Shown one piece after another: positions 1 through 7,604 of a stretch of DNA of 27,837 nucleotides. The stretch lies in the NCBI GenBank assembly GCA_937900065.1, contig CALCDS010000074.1, positions 1 through 27,837 on the forward strand. Reading direction: 5' to 3'. The notes under the pieces are model-generated. The model was not told the origin of the DNA. It was given only the letters and a program-made list of their open reading frames with translations, and did not search any database. This stretch comes from an uncultured Clostridiaceae bacterium (GTDB lineage Bacteria; Bacillota; Clostridia; Clostridiales; Oxobacteraceae). Within the stretch, counting starts at the first letter, position 1. The number at the start of each line of letters is the position of its first letter. The translations under genes were made by a program, and so were the position numbers.

Positions 1-6
1 GCCTTA

Positions 7-148
7 GAACTTAAAAAGTGTGAATAGGCGAACGGGATGCTCAAAAACCAACAGCATTCTTTAATAAAGCCAATTTTAGAGTGAATGCTTAAAAATCAAT
101 GCCTTTGTTTAATAGAGCATTATATTTAAGATTGGAGAATTATAAAAC
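7..148 (+). repeat. Degenerate intergenic repeat upstream of gpr (family 1, two units)
   Basis: The gene-free start of the window holds two related 35-nt units, 36-70 and 84-118, which match without gaps at about 26 of 35 positions (core ATGCTYAAAAAYCAA, then CTTTAAT or GTTTAAT). The block also shares GARCTTAAAAAGTGYG (7-22) with 21165-21180, AGGCGAAC plus ATGCTCAAAAA (27-45) with 15203-15222, and GGAKAATTATAAAAC (134-148) with 21241-21255. The last shared piece touches the gpr ribosome binding site. No ORF, transposase or target-site duplication is visible. The function is unknown; it may be a decayed non-autonomous element or a shared regulatory leader. Confidence 0.5.
97..124 (+). promoter_or_regulatory. 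Candidate forespore (sigma-G-like) promoter for gpr
   Basis: CATTATA at 118-124 fits the sigma-G/sigma-F style -10 pattern CATnnTA. CAATG at 97-101, 16 nt upstream, is one base off the -35 pattern GNATR. gpr is transcribed by forespore sigma factors in Bacillus, which makes the match reasonable. Both motifs are short and the region is AT-rich, so this is a weak inference. It overlaps repeat unit 84-118. Confidence 0.28.
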
Positions 149-162
149 AGGGAGGGATACTA

Positions 163-1137
163 TTGCTAGAAGTACGAACTGATCTGGCTCTTGAAGCGCA
201 TGAAGCATATGCCAAAGAGAACAAGGGTGAGATACCCGGTGTTTCAACTGATGTCGAGGATGGTAAAGAGATAAAAATCACCAGAGTCAGGATACTGGAT
301 AAAAGAGGAGAGAAGATAATAGGAAAACCCATTGGGACATATGTGACGATAGAAGCTCAAAATCTGAGGGATTTTGAACAGGATCTCCAAGATGAATTGA
401 GCAAAACCGTTGCAAAGGAACTTGATGATATAATAAAACTCGACGAGGATAAGACCGCACTTGTTGTAGGACTCGGGAACTGGAATGTCACACCGGATGC
501 GCTCGGGCCCAAGGTGGTATCAAGGCTTATGATAACAAGGCATTTAAAACGCCTGATGCCTGACAGCCTGGAGAAGGGAACAAGGCCCGTATGTGCCATT
601 TCTCCTGGCGTATTGGGAATTACGGGAATTGAAACGAGCGAAATAATACAGGGTGTGGTCAAAAAAATAGAGCCTGATATCGCAATCGTAGTGGATGCTT
701 TGGCGTCGAGAAGATTGTCAAGGGTAAGCACTACCATACAGATAAGCGATACAGGCATAAGTCCGGGTTCAGGAGTCGGCAACAGGAGGACCGGACTTAA
801 TGAAAGCATACTCAAGATTCCTGTAATCGCGGTTGGAGTGCCTACCGTGGTAGATGCCGCTACTATGGCAAATGATACGATAGACATGGTCATAGACAAT
901 TTGATTAAAAATTCCAAAGGCGCTAAGGAATTTTATAATATGCTTAAAGGCATAGATCGCAATGAAAAATTGGAGCTTATAAATGAAGTGCTGTCTCCAT
1001 ATGCTGCAAATTTGATGGTGACTCCCAAAGAAGTGGATTCGATAATCGACAATATATCAAAGATAGTTGCAAATGGTTTAAATATTGCCCTGCAACCCTC
1101 GATACATTTAAAGGATATCAACAGATATATAAATTAA
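163..1137 (+). CDS. gpr: Germination protease GPR (spore protease)
   Basis: This is the spore endopeptidase that degrades small acid-soluble proteins (SASPs) during germination. It is made as a zymogen in the forespore and self-processes near its N-terminus. The 324-residue protein starts MLEVRTDLAL; a VRTDLA motif at this point is typical of the GPR processing region and resembles the SASP cleavage site. It carries the family motif GLGNWNVTPDALGP (residues 103-116, Asp112) and VVDALASR (Asp178), the conserved acidic residues of this unusual aspartate-dependent peptidase family (A25). The start is TTG at 163, chosen because AGGGAGGG (149-156) lies 6 nt upstream. The propeptide is very short compared with the Bacillus enzymes. 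spoIIP follows, as in many spore formers, so co-expression in the forespore is likely. Confidence 0.95.
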   Translation: MLEVRTDLALEAHEAYAKENKGEIPGVSTDVEDGKEIKITRVRILDKRGEKIIGKPIGTYVTIEAQNLRDFEQDLQDELSKTVAKELDDIIKLDEDKTALVVGLGNWNVTPDALGPKVVSRLMITRHLKRLMPDSLEKGTRPVCAISPGVLGITGIETSEIIQGVVKKIEPDIAIVVDALASRRLSRVSTTIQISDTGISPGSGVGNRRTGLNESILKIPVIAVGVPTVVDAATMANDTIDMVIDNLIKNSKGAKEFYNMLKGIDRNEKLELINEVLSPYAANLMVTPKEVDSIIDNISKIVANGLNIALQPSIHLKDINRYIN

Positions 1138-1218
1138 AATCGGTATCGCTCTTCAAGTATCATATATATCCCGGTGCTTGAATATATTTTTAAAGAACAT
1201 AAAAGGACGGGTGCCTGT

Positions 1219-2322
1219 ATGATACATATGAAAGCTTTGAAATTGCCTAATTATTGTAAAATAATATCGGCCATAATAGTACTGGTTATAGGAATAGCTT
1301 TTATAAAAAGCCTTCCTCAATCGGGATATGTACAAGCTTTTAGCGGGGATTCAAAACCAGATGAGGCAAAGCCGATTTACAAGGTGATAATGAATAAAAC
1401 ACTTCCAATGCTTGACATATCCATGAATGAGGATTATAGTCTGCCGTCTTCTCAATTCATAGCTTATACCTTACTTAAATATATTACGAAAGTAGACATA
1501 TCGGATCCTAAAACATATCTATCCTCTCAAATTCCGCTGCTCAATCTTTTTGATGTGTCTGAAGGTTTTAGCGGAAGTGTGGATGCAAAACCGGGTGCAC
1601 AGCAGGTAGAAAATCAACCGGCCAAAGAGGCTGTAGCGAGCGGAAATTTTGATGCTGCACCGCTGGAAAATGTTAAAATAGATTACAGCAAGCCTGCAGT
1701 CGTAATATACCATACCCATACGACCGAATCATATACTTCCTCGGAAAATTATAAGTACACTTTTGTCGGAGGAGAATATAAGACTACTGATAAAAATTTT
1801 TCGGTTTGCAAAATAGGTGATGAAATAAAAAATTATATTGAAAAATACTATGGTTTAGCTGTGATAAATGATACTACTATTCATGACTACCCATATTATA
1901 ATGGAAGTTATAAAAGATCGAGGGTTACAATTGAAGCGCTGATCAAAAAATATCCGGACGCAAAATTTTTTATAGATGTACATAGGGATGCAGCGGTACC
2001 AAGGGATAAGATGCTGATCGATTTAAGAGGTGATAAGGCCGCAAAAATGATGTTTGTGATAGGAAAGGGGAATCCTCACTGGCAGGAGAATTATCAGCTT
2101 TCCCAAAAGCTGAATCAGAAGATAGAAGAGCTGTATCCGGGGTTATCCAGGGGCATATTGGTCAAACAAGCGCTCTATAACCAGGACATATCGAACAAGG
2201 TGATACTGATAGAAATTGGAGGAGATGTAAATACTCTTGAGGAATCGATCGTAACTGCGAAAATGGTTGGCAGGGCATTAGGTCAGATGGTAAGCCCTGA
2301 AAATGATAACAAAAAGCAATGA
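1219..2322 (+). CDS. spoIIP: Stage II sporulation protein P (peptidoglycan hydrolase)
   Basis: SpoIIP is the membrane-anchored amidase/endopeptidase that works with SpoIID and SpoIIM to thin septal peptidoglycan and drive engulfment. The 367-residue protein has a short basic N-terminus, one transmembrane segment at about residues 14-31, a low-complexity linker, and the SpoIIP catalytic domain from about residue 155. It shows IYHTHTTES (His165, His167, Glu170) and DVHRD (His255), consistent with zinc ligands and catalytic residues of the family. The start is ATG 1219, with AAGGACGG at 1203-1210 eight nt upstream; a second ATG at 1228 is possible, and TTG 1174 has no ribosome binding site. It lies 81 nt after gpr with no convincing terminator between them, so it is probably read from gpr as well as from its own promoter. 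Confidence 0.95.
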   Translation: MIHMKALKLPNYCKIISAIIVLVIGIAFIKSLPQSGYVQAFSGDSKPDEAKPIYKVIMNKTLPMLDISMNEDYSLPSSQFIAYTLLKYITKVDISDPKTYLSSQIPLLNLFDVSEGFSGSVDAKPGAQQVENQPAKEAVASGNFDAAPLENVKIDYSKPAVVIYHTHTTESYTSSENYKYTFVGGEYKTTDKNFSVCKIGDEIKNYIEKYYGLAVINDTTIHDYPYYNGSYKRSRVTIEALIKKYPDAKFFIDVHRDAAVPRDKMLIDLRGDKAAKMMFVIGKGNPHWQENYQLSQKLNQKIEELYPGLSRGILVKQALYNQDISNKVILIEIGGDVNTLEESIVTAKMVGRALGQMVSPENDNKKQ

Positions 2323-2376
2323 TTTGAAAGGTGCTTGACAGTCAAGATTTTAAAGAATACTGCAGGTTGTCATGTA

Positions 2377-2406
2377 TTGACACTGATTACATGGGTTTAT
2401 TATAAT
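2377..2406 (+). promoter_or_regulatory. Sigma-A promoter for lepA-hemW
   Basis: A consensus TTGACA (2377-2382) is separated by 18 nt from a consensus TATAAT (2401-2406). The expected start near 2413 gives a leader of about 140 nt before lepA. A second TTGACA at 2335-2340, with AATACT 16 nt downstream, may be a weaker tandem promoter. Confidence 0.75.
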
Positions 2407-2498
2407 GTAAAGAGCTAGTATGAAATTGATGCATAATATCTTTAAATAAATTGATTGATCTGAGACCTAAAAGAAGAGGAGTCATCCCTTTTATTTAC

Positions 2499-2517
2499 GG
2501 CTTTGTTTAACAAAGCC
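2499..2517 (+). promoter_or_regulatory. Perfect hairpin in the lepA leader
   Basis: GGCTTTG (2499-2505) and CAAAGCC (2511-2517) are perfect inverse complements around TTTAA, and an inner T-A pair leaves a three-base loop. It ends 24 nt before the AAGGAGG of lepA. TATTTTATA follows, which is a poor U-tract, so it is not a convincing terminator. The core CTTTGTTTAA is also seen in the family 1 repeats. It may be an attenuator, an mRNA-stability element or a repeat remnant. Confidence 0.5.
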
Positions 2518-2554
2518 TATTTTATAGATGTTTTTACAACTAAGGAGGATAAAT

Positions 2555-4360
2555 ATGGCTAGTGAAAAACAGAAAAGGATAAGGAACTTTTCTATAATAG
2601 CTCATATAGATCACGGCAAATCAACATTGGCTGATAGATTGATAGAAAAGACCGGTACCTTGACTAAAAGGGAAATGGAAGAGCAGGTCCTTGATGATAT
2701 GGACCTTGAAAGGGAAAGGGGAATAACTATAAAATCAAGGGCCGTAAGGCTCATATATAAACACACCGACGGGAAAGAATATATATTGAACCTCATAGAT
2801 ACCCCGGGCCATGTGGATTTCAATTATGAAGTGTCAAGGAGCCTGGCTGCATGTGAAGGCGCAATACTCGTCGTTGATGCAACCCAGGGCGTGCAGGCGC
2901 AAACGCTTGCCAACTGTTATCTTGCGCTTGACCATAATCTTGAAATTGTGCCTGTAATAAATAAGATCGATCTTGCAAGCGCTGATCCTGATGAGACGAA
3001 GAGGGAGATTGAAGATATAATAGGGCTGGATGCTTCAGATGCACCTTTGATATCCGCTAAAGTCGGAATCGGCATAGATGATGTATTTAAAGCTATAATA
3101 GACAAGATACCATATCCGCAGGGAAATAGTGACGAGCCGCTTCAGGCTCTTATTTTTGATAGTTTATACGACAGCTATAAAGGTGTCATTGCCCATATAA
3201 GGATTGTACAAGGCACGCTAAAAAACGGAATGAAAATAAAGATGATGTCTACAGGCAAAGAATTTGATGTTACCGAAATAGGCATATTCACTCCCAACAT
3301 GGTACCCGTAGGCTCACTTGAAGCCGGAGAAGTCGGATACGTAGCTGCCAGCATGAAGGACGTGCGCGACACAAGGGTGGGAGATACCATAACGAATGCC
3401 GACAATCCTTCTAAAAGTTCACTTCCAGGATATCGTCCGGCTGTTCCAATGGTTTTTTGCGGAATATATCCTTCCGATGGTGCAAAATATCCTGAGTTGA
3501 AAGATGCTTTGGAAAAGCTGCAGCTGAATGATGCAGCTTTGTCATTTGAACCTGAAACATCTGCTGCCCTTGGATTCGGTTTCAGATGCGGTTTTTTGGG
3601 GCTGCTTCATATGGAAGTAGTACAAGAGAGGCTTGAGAGGGAATATGATTTGGATCTGGTGACCACGGCTCCAAGCGTAATATACAAGGTCATGAAGACT
3701 GACGGTACTCTTTTGGAGCTCACAAATCCCACCAACCTTCCGGATCCGTCCGAAATAAGTTATATGGAAGAGCCTATCGTAAGTACGACAATAATAACCC
3801 CTTCAGATTATACAGGCCCGATTATGGAATTGTGTCAGGGGCGCAGGGGCGTTTTTAAAGACATGAAATACCTTGAAGAGAAAAGGGTGATGCTCCATTA
3901 CGAGATGCCTTTAAACGAGATAATATATGATTTCTTCGATGCATTAAAATCAAGGACCAAAGGATATGCTTCCCTTGATTATGAGCTTTCAGGATATAAG
4001 GAGTCGGAACTCGTAAAACTTGACATATTGTTAAACGGTGAGCTGGTTGATGCACTTTCCATGATAGTACCTTCAGAAAGAGCCTATGCCCGCGGCAGGT
4101 CGATTGCCGTAAAGCTTAAGGAAGTAATACCAAGGCAGCTTTTCGAAATACCCATACAGGCTGCCATAGGTTCGAAGATAATAGCAAGGGAAACGGTAAA
4201 AGCCCTAAGGAAAGATGTGCTCGCCAAATGTTATGGAGGGGATATATCAAGAAAGAAGAAACTCCTCGAGAAGCAAAAAGAGGGGAAAAAGAAGATGAGA
4301 AAGATAGGTTCGGTTGAACTTCCTCCAGAGGCATTCATGGAGGTATTGAAGATAGACTAG
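2555..4360 (+). CDS. lepA: Elongation factor 4 (LepA), translational GTPase
   Basis: LepA/EF4 is a ribosome-associated GTPase related to EF-G, linked to ribosome biogenesis and translation quality. The 601-residue length is standard. Visible motifs are the P-loop AHIDHGKST near residue 17, a switch II motif DTPGHVDF, NKIDL (G4) and a SAKVG-type G5, then EF-G-like domains II, III and V. The C-terminal domain specific to LepA is marked by GGDISRKKKLLEKQKEGKKK near the end. The start is ATG 2555, because AAGGAGG (2542-2548) lies 6 nt upstream; an upstream in-frame ATG at 2528 has no ribosome binding site. hemW follows 10 nt after the stop, so the two are cotranscribed, an arrangement frequent in Firmicutes. 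Confidence 0.98.
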   Translation: MASEKQKRIRNFSIIAHIDHGKSTLADRLIEKTGTLTKREMEEQVLDDMDLERERGITIKSRAVRLIYKHTDGKEYILNLIDTPGHVDFNYEVSRSLAACEGAILVVDATQGVQAQTLANCYLALDHNLEIVPVINKIDLASADPDETKREIEDIIGLDASDAPLISAKVGIGIDDVFKAIIDKIPYPQGNSDEPLQALIFDSLYDSYKGVIAHIRIVQGTLKNGMKIKMMSTGKEFDVTEIGIFTPNMVPVGSLEAGEVGYVAASMKDVRDTRVGDTITNADNPSKSSLPGYRPAVPMVFCGIYPSDGAKYPELKDALEKLQLNDAALSFEPETSAALGFGFRCGFLGLLHMEVVQERLEREYDLDLVTTAPSVIYKVMKTDGTLLELTNPTNLPDPSEISYMEEPIVSTTIITPSDYTGPIMELCQGRRGVFKDMKYLEEKRVMLHYEMPLNEIIYDFFDALKSRTKGYASLDYELSGYKESELVKLDILLNGELVDALSMIVPSERAYARGRSIAVKLKEVIPRQLFEIPIQAAIGSKIIARETVKALRKDVLAKCYGGDISRKKKLLEKQKEGKKKMRKIGSVELPPEAFMEVLKID

Positions 4361-4370
4361 GGGTGAAACT

Positions 4371-5501
4371 GTGGAAAAGCTGGGATTGTACATTCACATA
4401 CCTTTTTGCAAGAGCAAATGCTTTTACTGTGATTTTAATTCTTACAGCGGAAAAGATTATCTGCAGGAAAGGTATGTGGACAGCTTGATTGCCGAGCTCA
4501 AGTTTAGAGAACCGATAATTGAAAAGAGCGGGATAAGCACGATATACATAGGTGGGGGAACTCCCACCTATTTGAATAATATTGCTTTTAAAAAATTGTT
4601 TTCATATTTAAAAAGGTATTATAGAAGTGGCGTTGAATATTCTTGTGAGGCCAATCCCGGGACTTTAAACAAAGAAAAGCTGTCCATACTCAAGGAAAAT
4701 GGAGTGAACAGGCTTAGCATAGGCCTTCAATCTTGGAACGATGATATATTAAAGCGATTGGGAAGGATACACAATGTGTACGATTTTATAGAGAATTATG
4801 ATTCTGCAAGAAAGATAGGCTTTGATAATATAAATGTAGACATTATGTTCTCAATACAGGGACAGACCATGAGCGACTTTGAAAATACTTTAGATAATGT
4901 TTGCAATATGAATCCGGAACACATATCATGCTATGGGCTTATAATCGAAGACGGGACTTTGTTTGGAGAGCGTTATAAAAATGGAGAATTAAAGGAAGTC
5001 GATGAGGATACCGACCGTGCAATGTATTACACAGCCGTAGAAAAACTGCGGAAGGCGGGATATTTACGGTATGAGATTTCAAACTTTGCAAAATCTAATT
5101 ATGAGTGCAGGCATAATATAATTTACTGGGATACAAGGCACTACCTTGGAATAGGTGCTGGTGCCCATTCATATATAGGGGATGTCAGATTTTCAAATGT
5201 GACTGCTCCTGAAAAATATATAAGACTGATTGAAAATTATAAGCTGCCTGTAGCAGATGAGGAGCATTTGACGACAGACGACATGATGAGTGAATTCATG
5301 TTTATGGGGCTTAGGATGACTAAAGGGGTACAGTTTAGCGATTTTAAAAATAGATTTGGACTTGACATGGAGAATGTATATGGCAAACAGATAGAAAAGC
5401 TTCAAAAATACGGGCTGGTAAAAGTAAATGGGAACAGCCTGTCATTGACGGACAGGGGAATCGATATATCAAATGCTGTTTTTGTAGAGTTCATAAGGTG
5501 A
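4371..5501 (+). CDS. hemW: Radical SAM heme chaperone HemW (HemN-like)
   Basis: This is a radical SAM protein of the HemN family. HemW members insert or carry heme and are often misannotated as oxygen-independent coproporphyrinogen III oxidase. The 376-residue protein has HIPFCKSKCFYCDF, with the 4Fe-4S ligands Cys13, Cys17 and Cys20. The residue two after the last cysteine is Phe, not the Cys seen in true HemN, which supports HemW. A GGGTPT SAM-binding motif follows at about residue 62, and there is a HemN C-terminal domain. The start is GTG 4371 with AGGGGTG (4359-4365) five nt upstream, overlapping the lepA stop. No other heme genes are in the window, so the link to heme rests on the family. 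Confidence 0.93.
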   Translation: MEKLGLYIHIPFCKSKCFYCDFNSYSGKDYLQERYVDSLIAELKFREPIIEKSGISTIYIGGGTPTYLNNIAFKKLFSYLKRYYRSGVEYSCEANPGTLNKEKLSILKENGVNRLSIGLQSWNDDILKRLGRIHNVYDFIENYDSARKIGFDNINVDIMFSIQGQTMSDFENTLDNVCNMNPEHISCYGLIIEDGTLFGERYKNGELKEVDEDTDRAMYYTAVEKLRKAGYLRYEISNFAKSNYECRHNIIYWDTRHYLGIGAGAHSYIGDVRFSNVTAPEKYIRLIENYKLPVADEEHLTTDDMMSEFMFMGLRMTKGVQFSDFKNRFGLDMENVYGKQIEKLQKYGLVKVNGNSLSLTDRGIDISNAVFVEFIR

Positions 5502-5514
5502 TTTTGAAGAATTA

Positions 5515-5578
5515 TCCATGAAATTCGTTGACTTTGTAATTTTTCGATTTACAATTATGTAGTTGACGAATTATAATA
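5515..5578. repeat. Family 2 palindromic element, copy 1 (upstream of hrcA)
   Basis: A 51-bp core (5522-5572) begins AATTCGT and ends ACGAATT, and is flanked by TCCATGA on the left and ATAA on the right. The same core length, ends and flanks recur at 22794-22855 between era and yqzL. The arms can pair for about 20 bp if G-U wobbles are allowed, so transcripts of the + strand could form a long hairpin. It lies between the hemW stop and the hrcA promoter. It encodes nothing and has no U-tract. Confidence 0.6.
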
Positions 5579-5600
5579 TTGGCTGAAATACAAAAAGGTA

Positions 5601-5629
5601 TTGACAAAATTATACGGTAGTGATATTTT
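5601..5629 (+). promoter_or_regulatory. Sigma-A promoter of the hrcA heat-shock operon
   Basis: TTGACA (5601-5606), a 17-nt spacer and TATTTT (5624-5629) preceded by TGA make an extended -10 promoter. Transcription should begin near 5636, placing the CIRCE operator in the first bases of the transcript, as in other Firmicutes. Confidence 0.75.
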
Positions 5630-5642
5630 AAAAACGTGATAA

Positions 5643-5669
5643 TTAGCACTCAATATGGCAGAGTGCTAA
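5643..5669. promoter_or_regulatory. CIRCE operator (HrcA binding site)
   Basis: This is a perfect inverted repeat TTAGCACTC-N9-GAGTGCTAA, the canonical CIRCE element. HrcA binds it as a dimer and represses transcription until heat stress diverts GroEL, on which HrcA activity depends in studied species. It sits just after the predicted transcription start and 14-16 nt before hrcA, so HrcA should repress its own operon. Confidence 0.97.
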
Positions 5670-5685
5670 CAAGCGAGGTGATATG

Positions 5686-6723
5686 ATGGACTTAGATGAA
5701 AGGAAGAGGCATATTCTCAAGGCATTGATAAATGATTATATAGTCACTGCGGAACCTGTAGGATCCAGAACAATAGCCAAAAGATACAGGCTTGGTATAA
5801 GCTCGGCCACTATAAGAAACGAGATGGCTGATCTTGAGGATATGGGTTACCTGGAACAGCCTCACACCTCTGCAGGAAGGATCCCATCCGATAAAGGCTA
5901 CAGGGTATACGTAGATTGCCTTATGGGTTCGGAAAAATTATCGAATCAGGAAATAGAGTTGATAAAAAACAGCATATGCAGTGTCATTGAAGGCGAGATA
6001 AACAGGATCATCAAGGAAATGACCAAGGTGCTGTCGGCGCTTACGAATTATACTGTAATGGTTATGGCGCCGCAGACAATGAACAGCATGGTAAAGCATA
6101 TACAGCTTATAGCAATAGATGATTTGCATGTAATGGCTGTGGTCGTGACCAATTTCAGTGTAGTGAACAGCAGCAGCATAACTCTTTCTAGACCTATTGA
6201 TAGTGACAAGCTGATGACTATAAACAATATATTGAATGATAAGCTGAAAGGCCTTACACTGGAAGAGATCAATCTTAAGATTATTTCCGAAGTACAGAAC
6301 AGCGTAACCGGGTATAGTGAAATATTTAATGAAATAATACCGATTCTGTATAAGAGCCTGAAAAAAAGAGACAAAGGTGAGATTTACCTTGAGGGCAGTT
6401 CAAACATATTTAATTACCCTGAGTATAATGCAATCGACAAAGCAAAACAATTTCTAACTATGCTCGATAAGAAGGATTTACTGCGGAATCTATTATCGTG
6501 TGACGGCGACAGCATTAAGATATCCATAGGCCATGAGAATCAGTATGATGAAATAAGCGATTGCAGTATAGTGACCTCGAGCTATAAGATCGGAGACGAT
6601 GTAGTAGGCTCATTAGGCATAATAGGGCCTACAAGGATGTATTATTCCAAAGTTACAGCTATACTTGAGTATTTTATATCATACTTGAATGATATGCTGA
6701 CCAGTTACTATTATGATAAGTGA
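5686..6723 (+). CDS. hrcA: Heat-inducible transcription repressor HrcA
   Basis: HrcA represses class I heat-shock genes by binding CIRCE. The protein (345 residues from ATG 5686) has an N-terminal winged-helix domain (about residues 1-75) with the conserved stretches AEPVGSRTI and ATIRNEMADLEDMGYL, then TSAGRIPSDKGYR, followed by the GAF-like and inserted dimerization domains. ATG 5683 is in frame one codon earlier; ATG 5686 is preferred because GAGGTG (5675-5680) is then 5 nt away rather than 2. It is the first gene of the operon with grpE, dnaK and dnaJ, with CIRCE immediately upstream, giving autoregulation. Confidence 0.97.
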   Translation: MDLDERKRHILKALINDYIVTAEPVGSRTIAKRYRLGISSATIRNEMADLEDMGYLEQPHTSAGRIPSDKGYRVYVDCLMGSEKLSNQEIELIKNSICSVIEGEINRIIKEMTKVLSALTNYTVMVMAPQTMNSMVKHIQLIAIDDLHVMAVVVTNFSVVNSSSITLSRPIDSDKLMTINNILNDKLKGLTLEEINLKIISEVQNSVTGYSEIFNEIIPILYKSLKKRDKGEIYLEGSSNIFNYPEYNAIDKAKQFLTMLDKKDLLRNLLSCDGDSIKISIGHENQYDEISDCSIVTSSYKIGDDVVGSLGIIGPTRMYYSKVTAILEYFISYLNDMLTSYYYDK

Positions 6724-6768
6724 CATGGTTGCAATTTCAATAATATGTAAATATTAAGAGGTGATTAT

Positions 6769-7479
6769 ATGGCGGAAGAGGAAAAGATAATTAAAGATAA
6801 AAAAACAACTGAAAGTGAAGAGTCAGCTAAAAGTAAAAAAACAGCTGAAAGCAAAAGGGCAACTGAAAATAAAAACACAGTTAAAAATGAAAAAACAGTT
6901 GAGGATAAAAATACAGCTGAAGATAAAAAAAAGAATGCCAGCAATGATATCGCGGATAATGCTGAACAAAATGCCCAAGAAGAAAATATAATAGATAATG
7001 ACGAAAATAAAAGCAATGATGAGATTGATAAGCTGAAAAAGCAGCTTGAAGAAAAGGAAAATGAATTAAACGGGTATATAGATATTGCAAAGAGAATAAA
7101 AGCTGAATTTGAAAACTATAAAAAAAGGACTCTTAGAGAAAAGGAACAGCTTTATACAGACATAACAGGTGAGATAGTTTCAAAATTCCTTCCTGTTATT
7201 GATAACCTTGAAAGAGCAGCAGCTTCCGATTCAGAGGATGTTGAATCTATGTCAAAAGGGCTGAAAATGATCTTAAAACAGTTCAATGATGTGTTATCAA
7301 AAGAGGGAGTCGAAGAAATAGAGGCTATGGGTAAGGAATTTGATCCTAATCTGCACAATGCGGTCATGCATACAACAGATGAAAGTGTAGATGAAGGGGT
7401 CATTGTAGAGGTATTTCAAAAGGGTTACAAGATAAAAGACAAGGTTATAAGGCACAGTGTGGTCAAGGTCGCAAATTAG
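6769..7479 (+). CDS. grpE: Nucleotide exchange factor GrpE
   Basis: GrpE releases ADP from DnaK and thereby drives the chaperone cycle. The 236-residue protein is longer than usual because of an N-terminal extension of about 75 residues very rich in Lys, Glu, Thr, Asn and Asp. The extension includes a degenerate repeat of about seven residues (forms such as KTAESK, RATENK, KTVEDK, NTAEDK). The coiled-coil region starts near residue 84 (EIDKLKKQLEEKENEL), and the conserved core contains YKKRT, LPVIDNLERA and FDPNLHNAVM. The start is ATG 6769 with AGAGGTG (6757-6763) upstream. The beta domain and dimer helices look intact. The low-complexity extension was probably grown by slippage of A-rich DNA (about 6800-6930). 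Confidence 0.96.
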   Translation: MAEEEKIIKDKKTTESEESAKSKKTAESKRATENKNTVKNEKTVEDKNTAEDKKKNASNDIADNAEQNAQEENIIDNDENKSNDEIDKLKKQLEEKENELNGYIDIAKRIKAEFENYKKRTLREKEQLYTDITGEIVSKFLPVIDNLERAAASDSEDVESMSKGLKMILKQFNDVLSKEGVEEIEAMGKEFDPNLHNAVMHTTDESVDEGVIVEVFQKGYKIKDKVIRHSVVKVAN

Positions 7480-7494
7480 GACCACAAGGTGATT

Positions 7495-7521
7495 TTGATT
7501 TTAGAGTTAGCTGATTATAAT
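7495..7521 (+). promoter_or_regulatory. Possible internal promoter ahead of dnaK
   Basis: A consensus TATAAT (7516-7521) stands 15 nt after TTGATT (7495-7500), in the 125-nt gap between grpE and dnaK. The spacing is short for sigma-A, so activity is uncertain. A small hairpin, CAGGA (7566-7570) with TCCTG (7576-7580), precedes the dnaK ribosome binding site. No second CIRCE is present here. Confidence 0.3.
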
Positions 7522-7604
7522 AGGTACATTCTCTTCAGCTTCAATAATATAAATAAGATCAAAAGCAGGAGATTGTCCTGAAACGTTTAAAGGAGGAATA
7601 ATTT

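Noticed and set aside
357..917. Long minus-strand ORF of 186 codons opposite gpr
   Set aside because: It is the complement of the well-supported gpr reading frame, has a composition typical of shadow frames (Ser/Thr/Val/Ile-rich), shows no recognisable motif and has no ribosome binding site.
1152..1190. Possible terminator between gpr and spoIIP (TTCAAG/CTTGAA then TATATTTTT)
   Set aside because: The stem is only 6 bp with a loop of about 19 nt and the T-run is interrupted, so termination is unlikely.
2413..2554. T-box or metabolite riboswitch in the lepA leader
   Set aside because: No T-box sequence, specifier-loop pattern or known riboswitch core was recognised; only one simple hairpin is evident.
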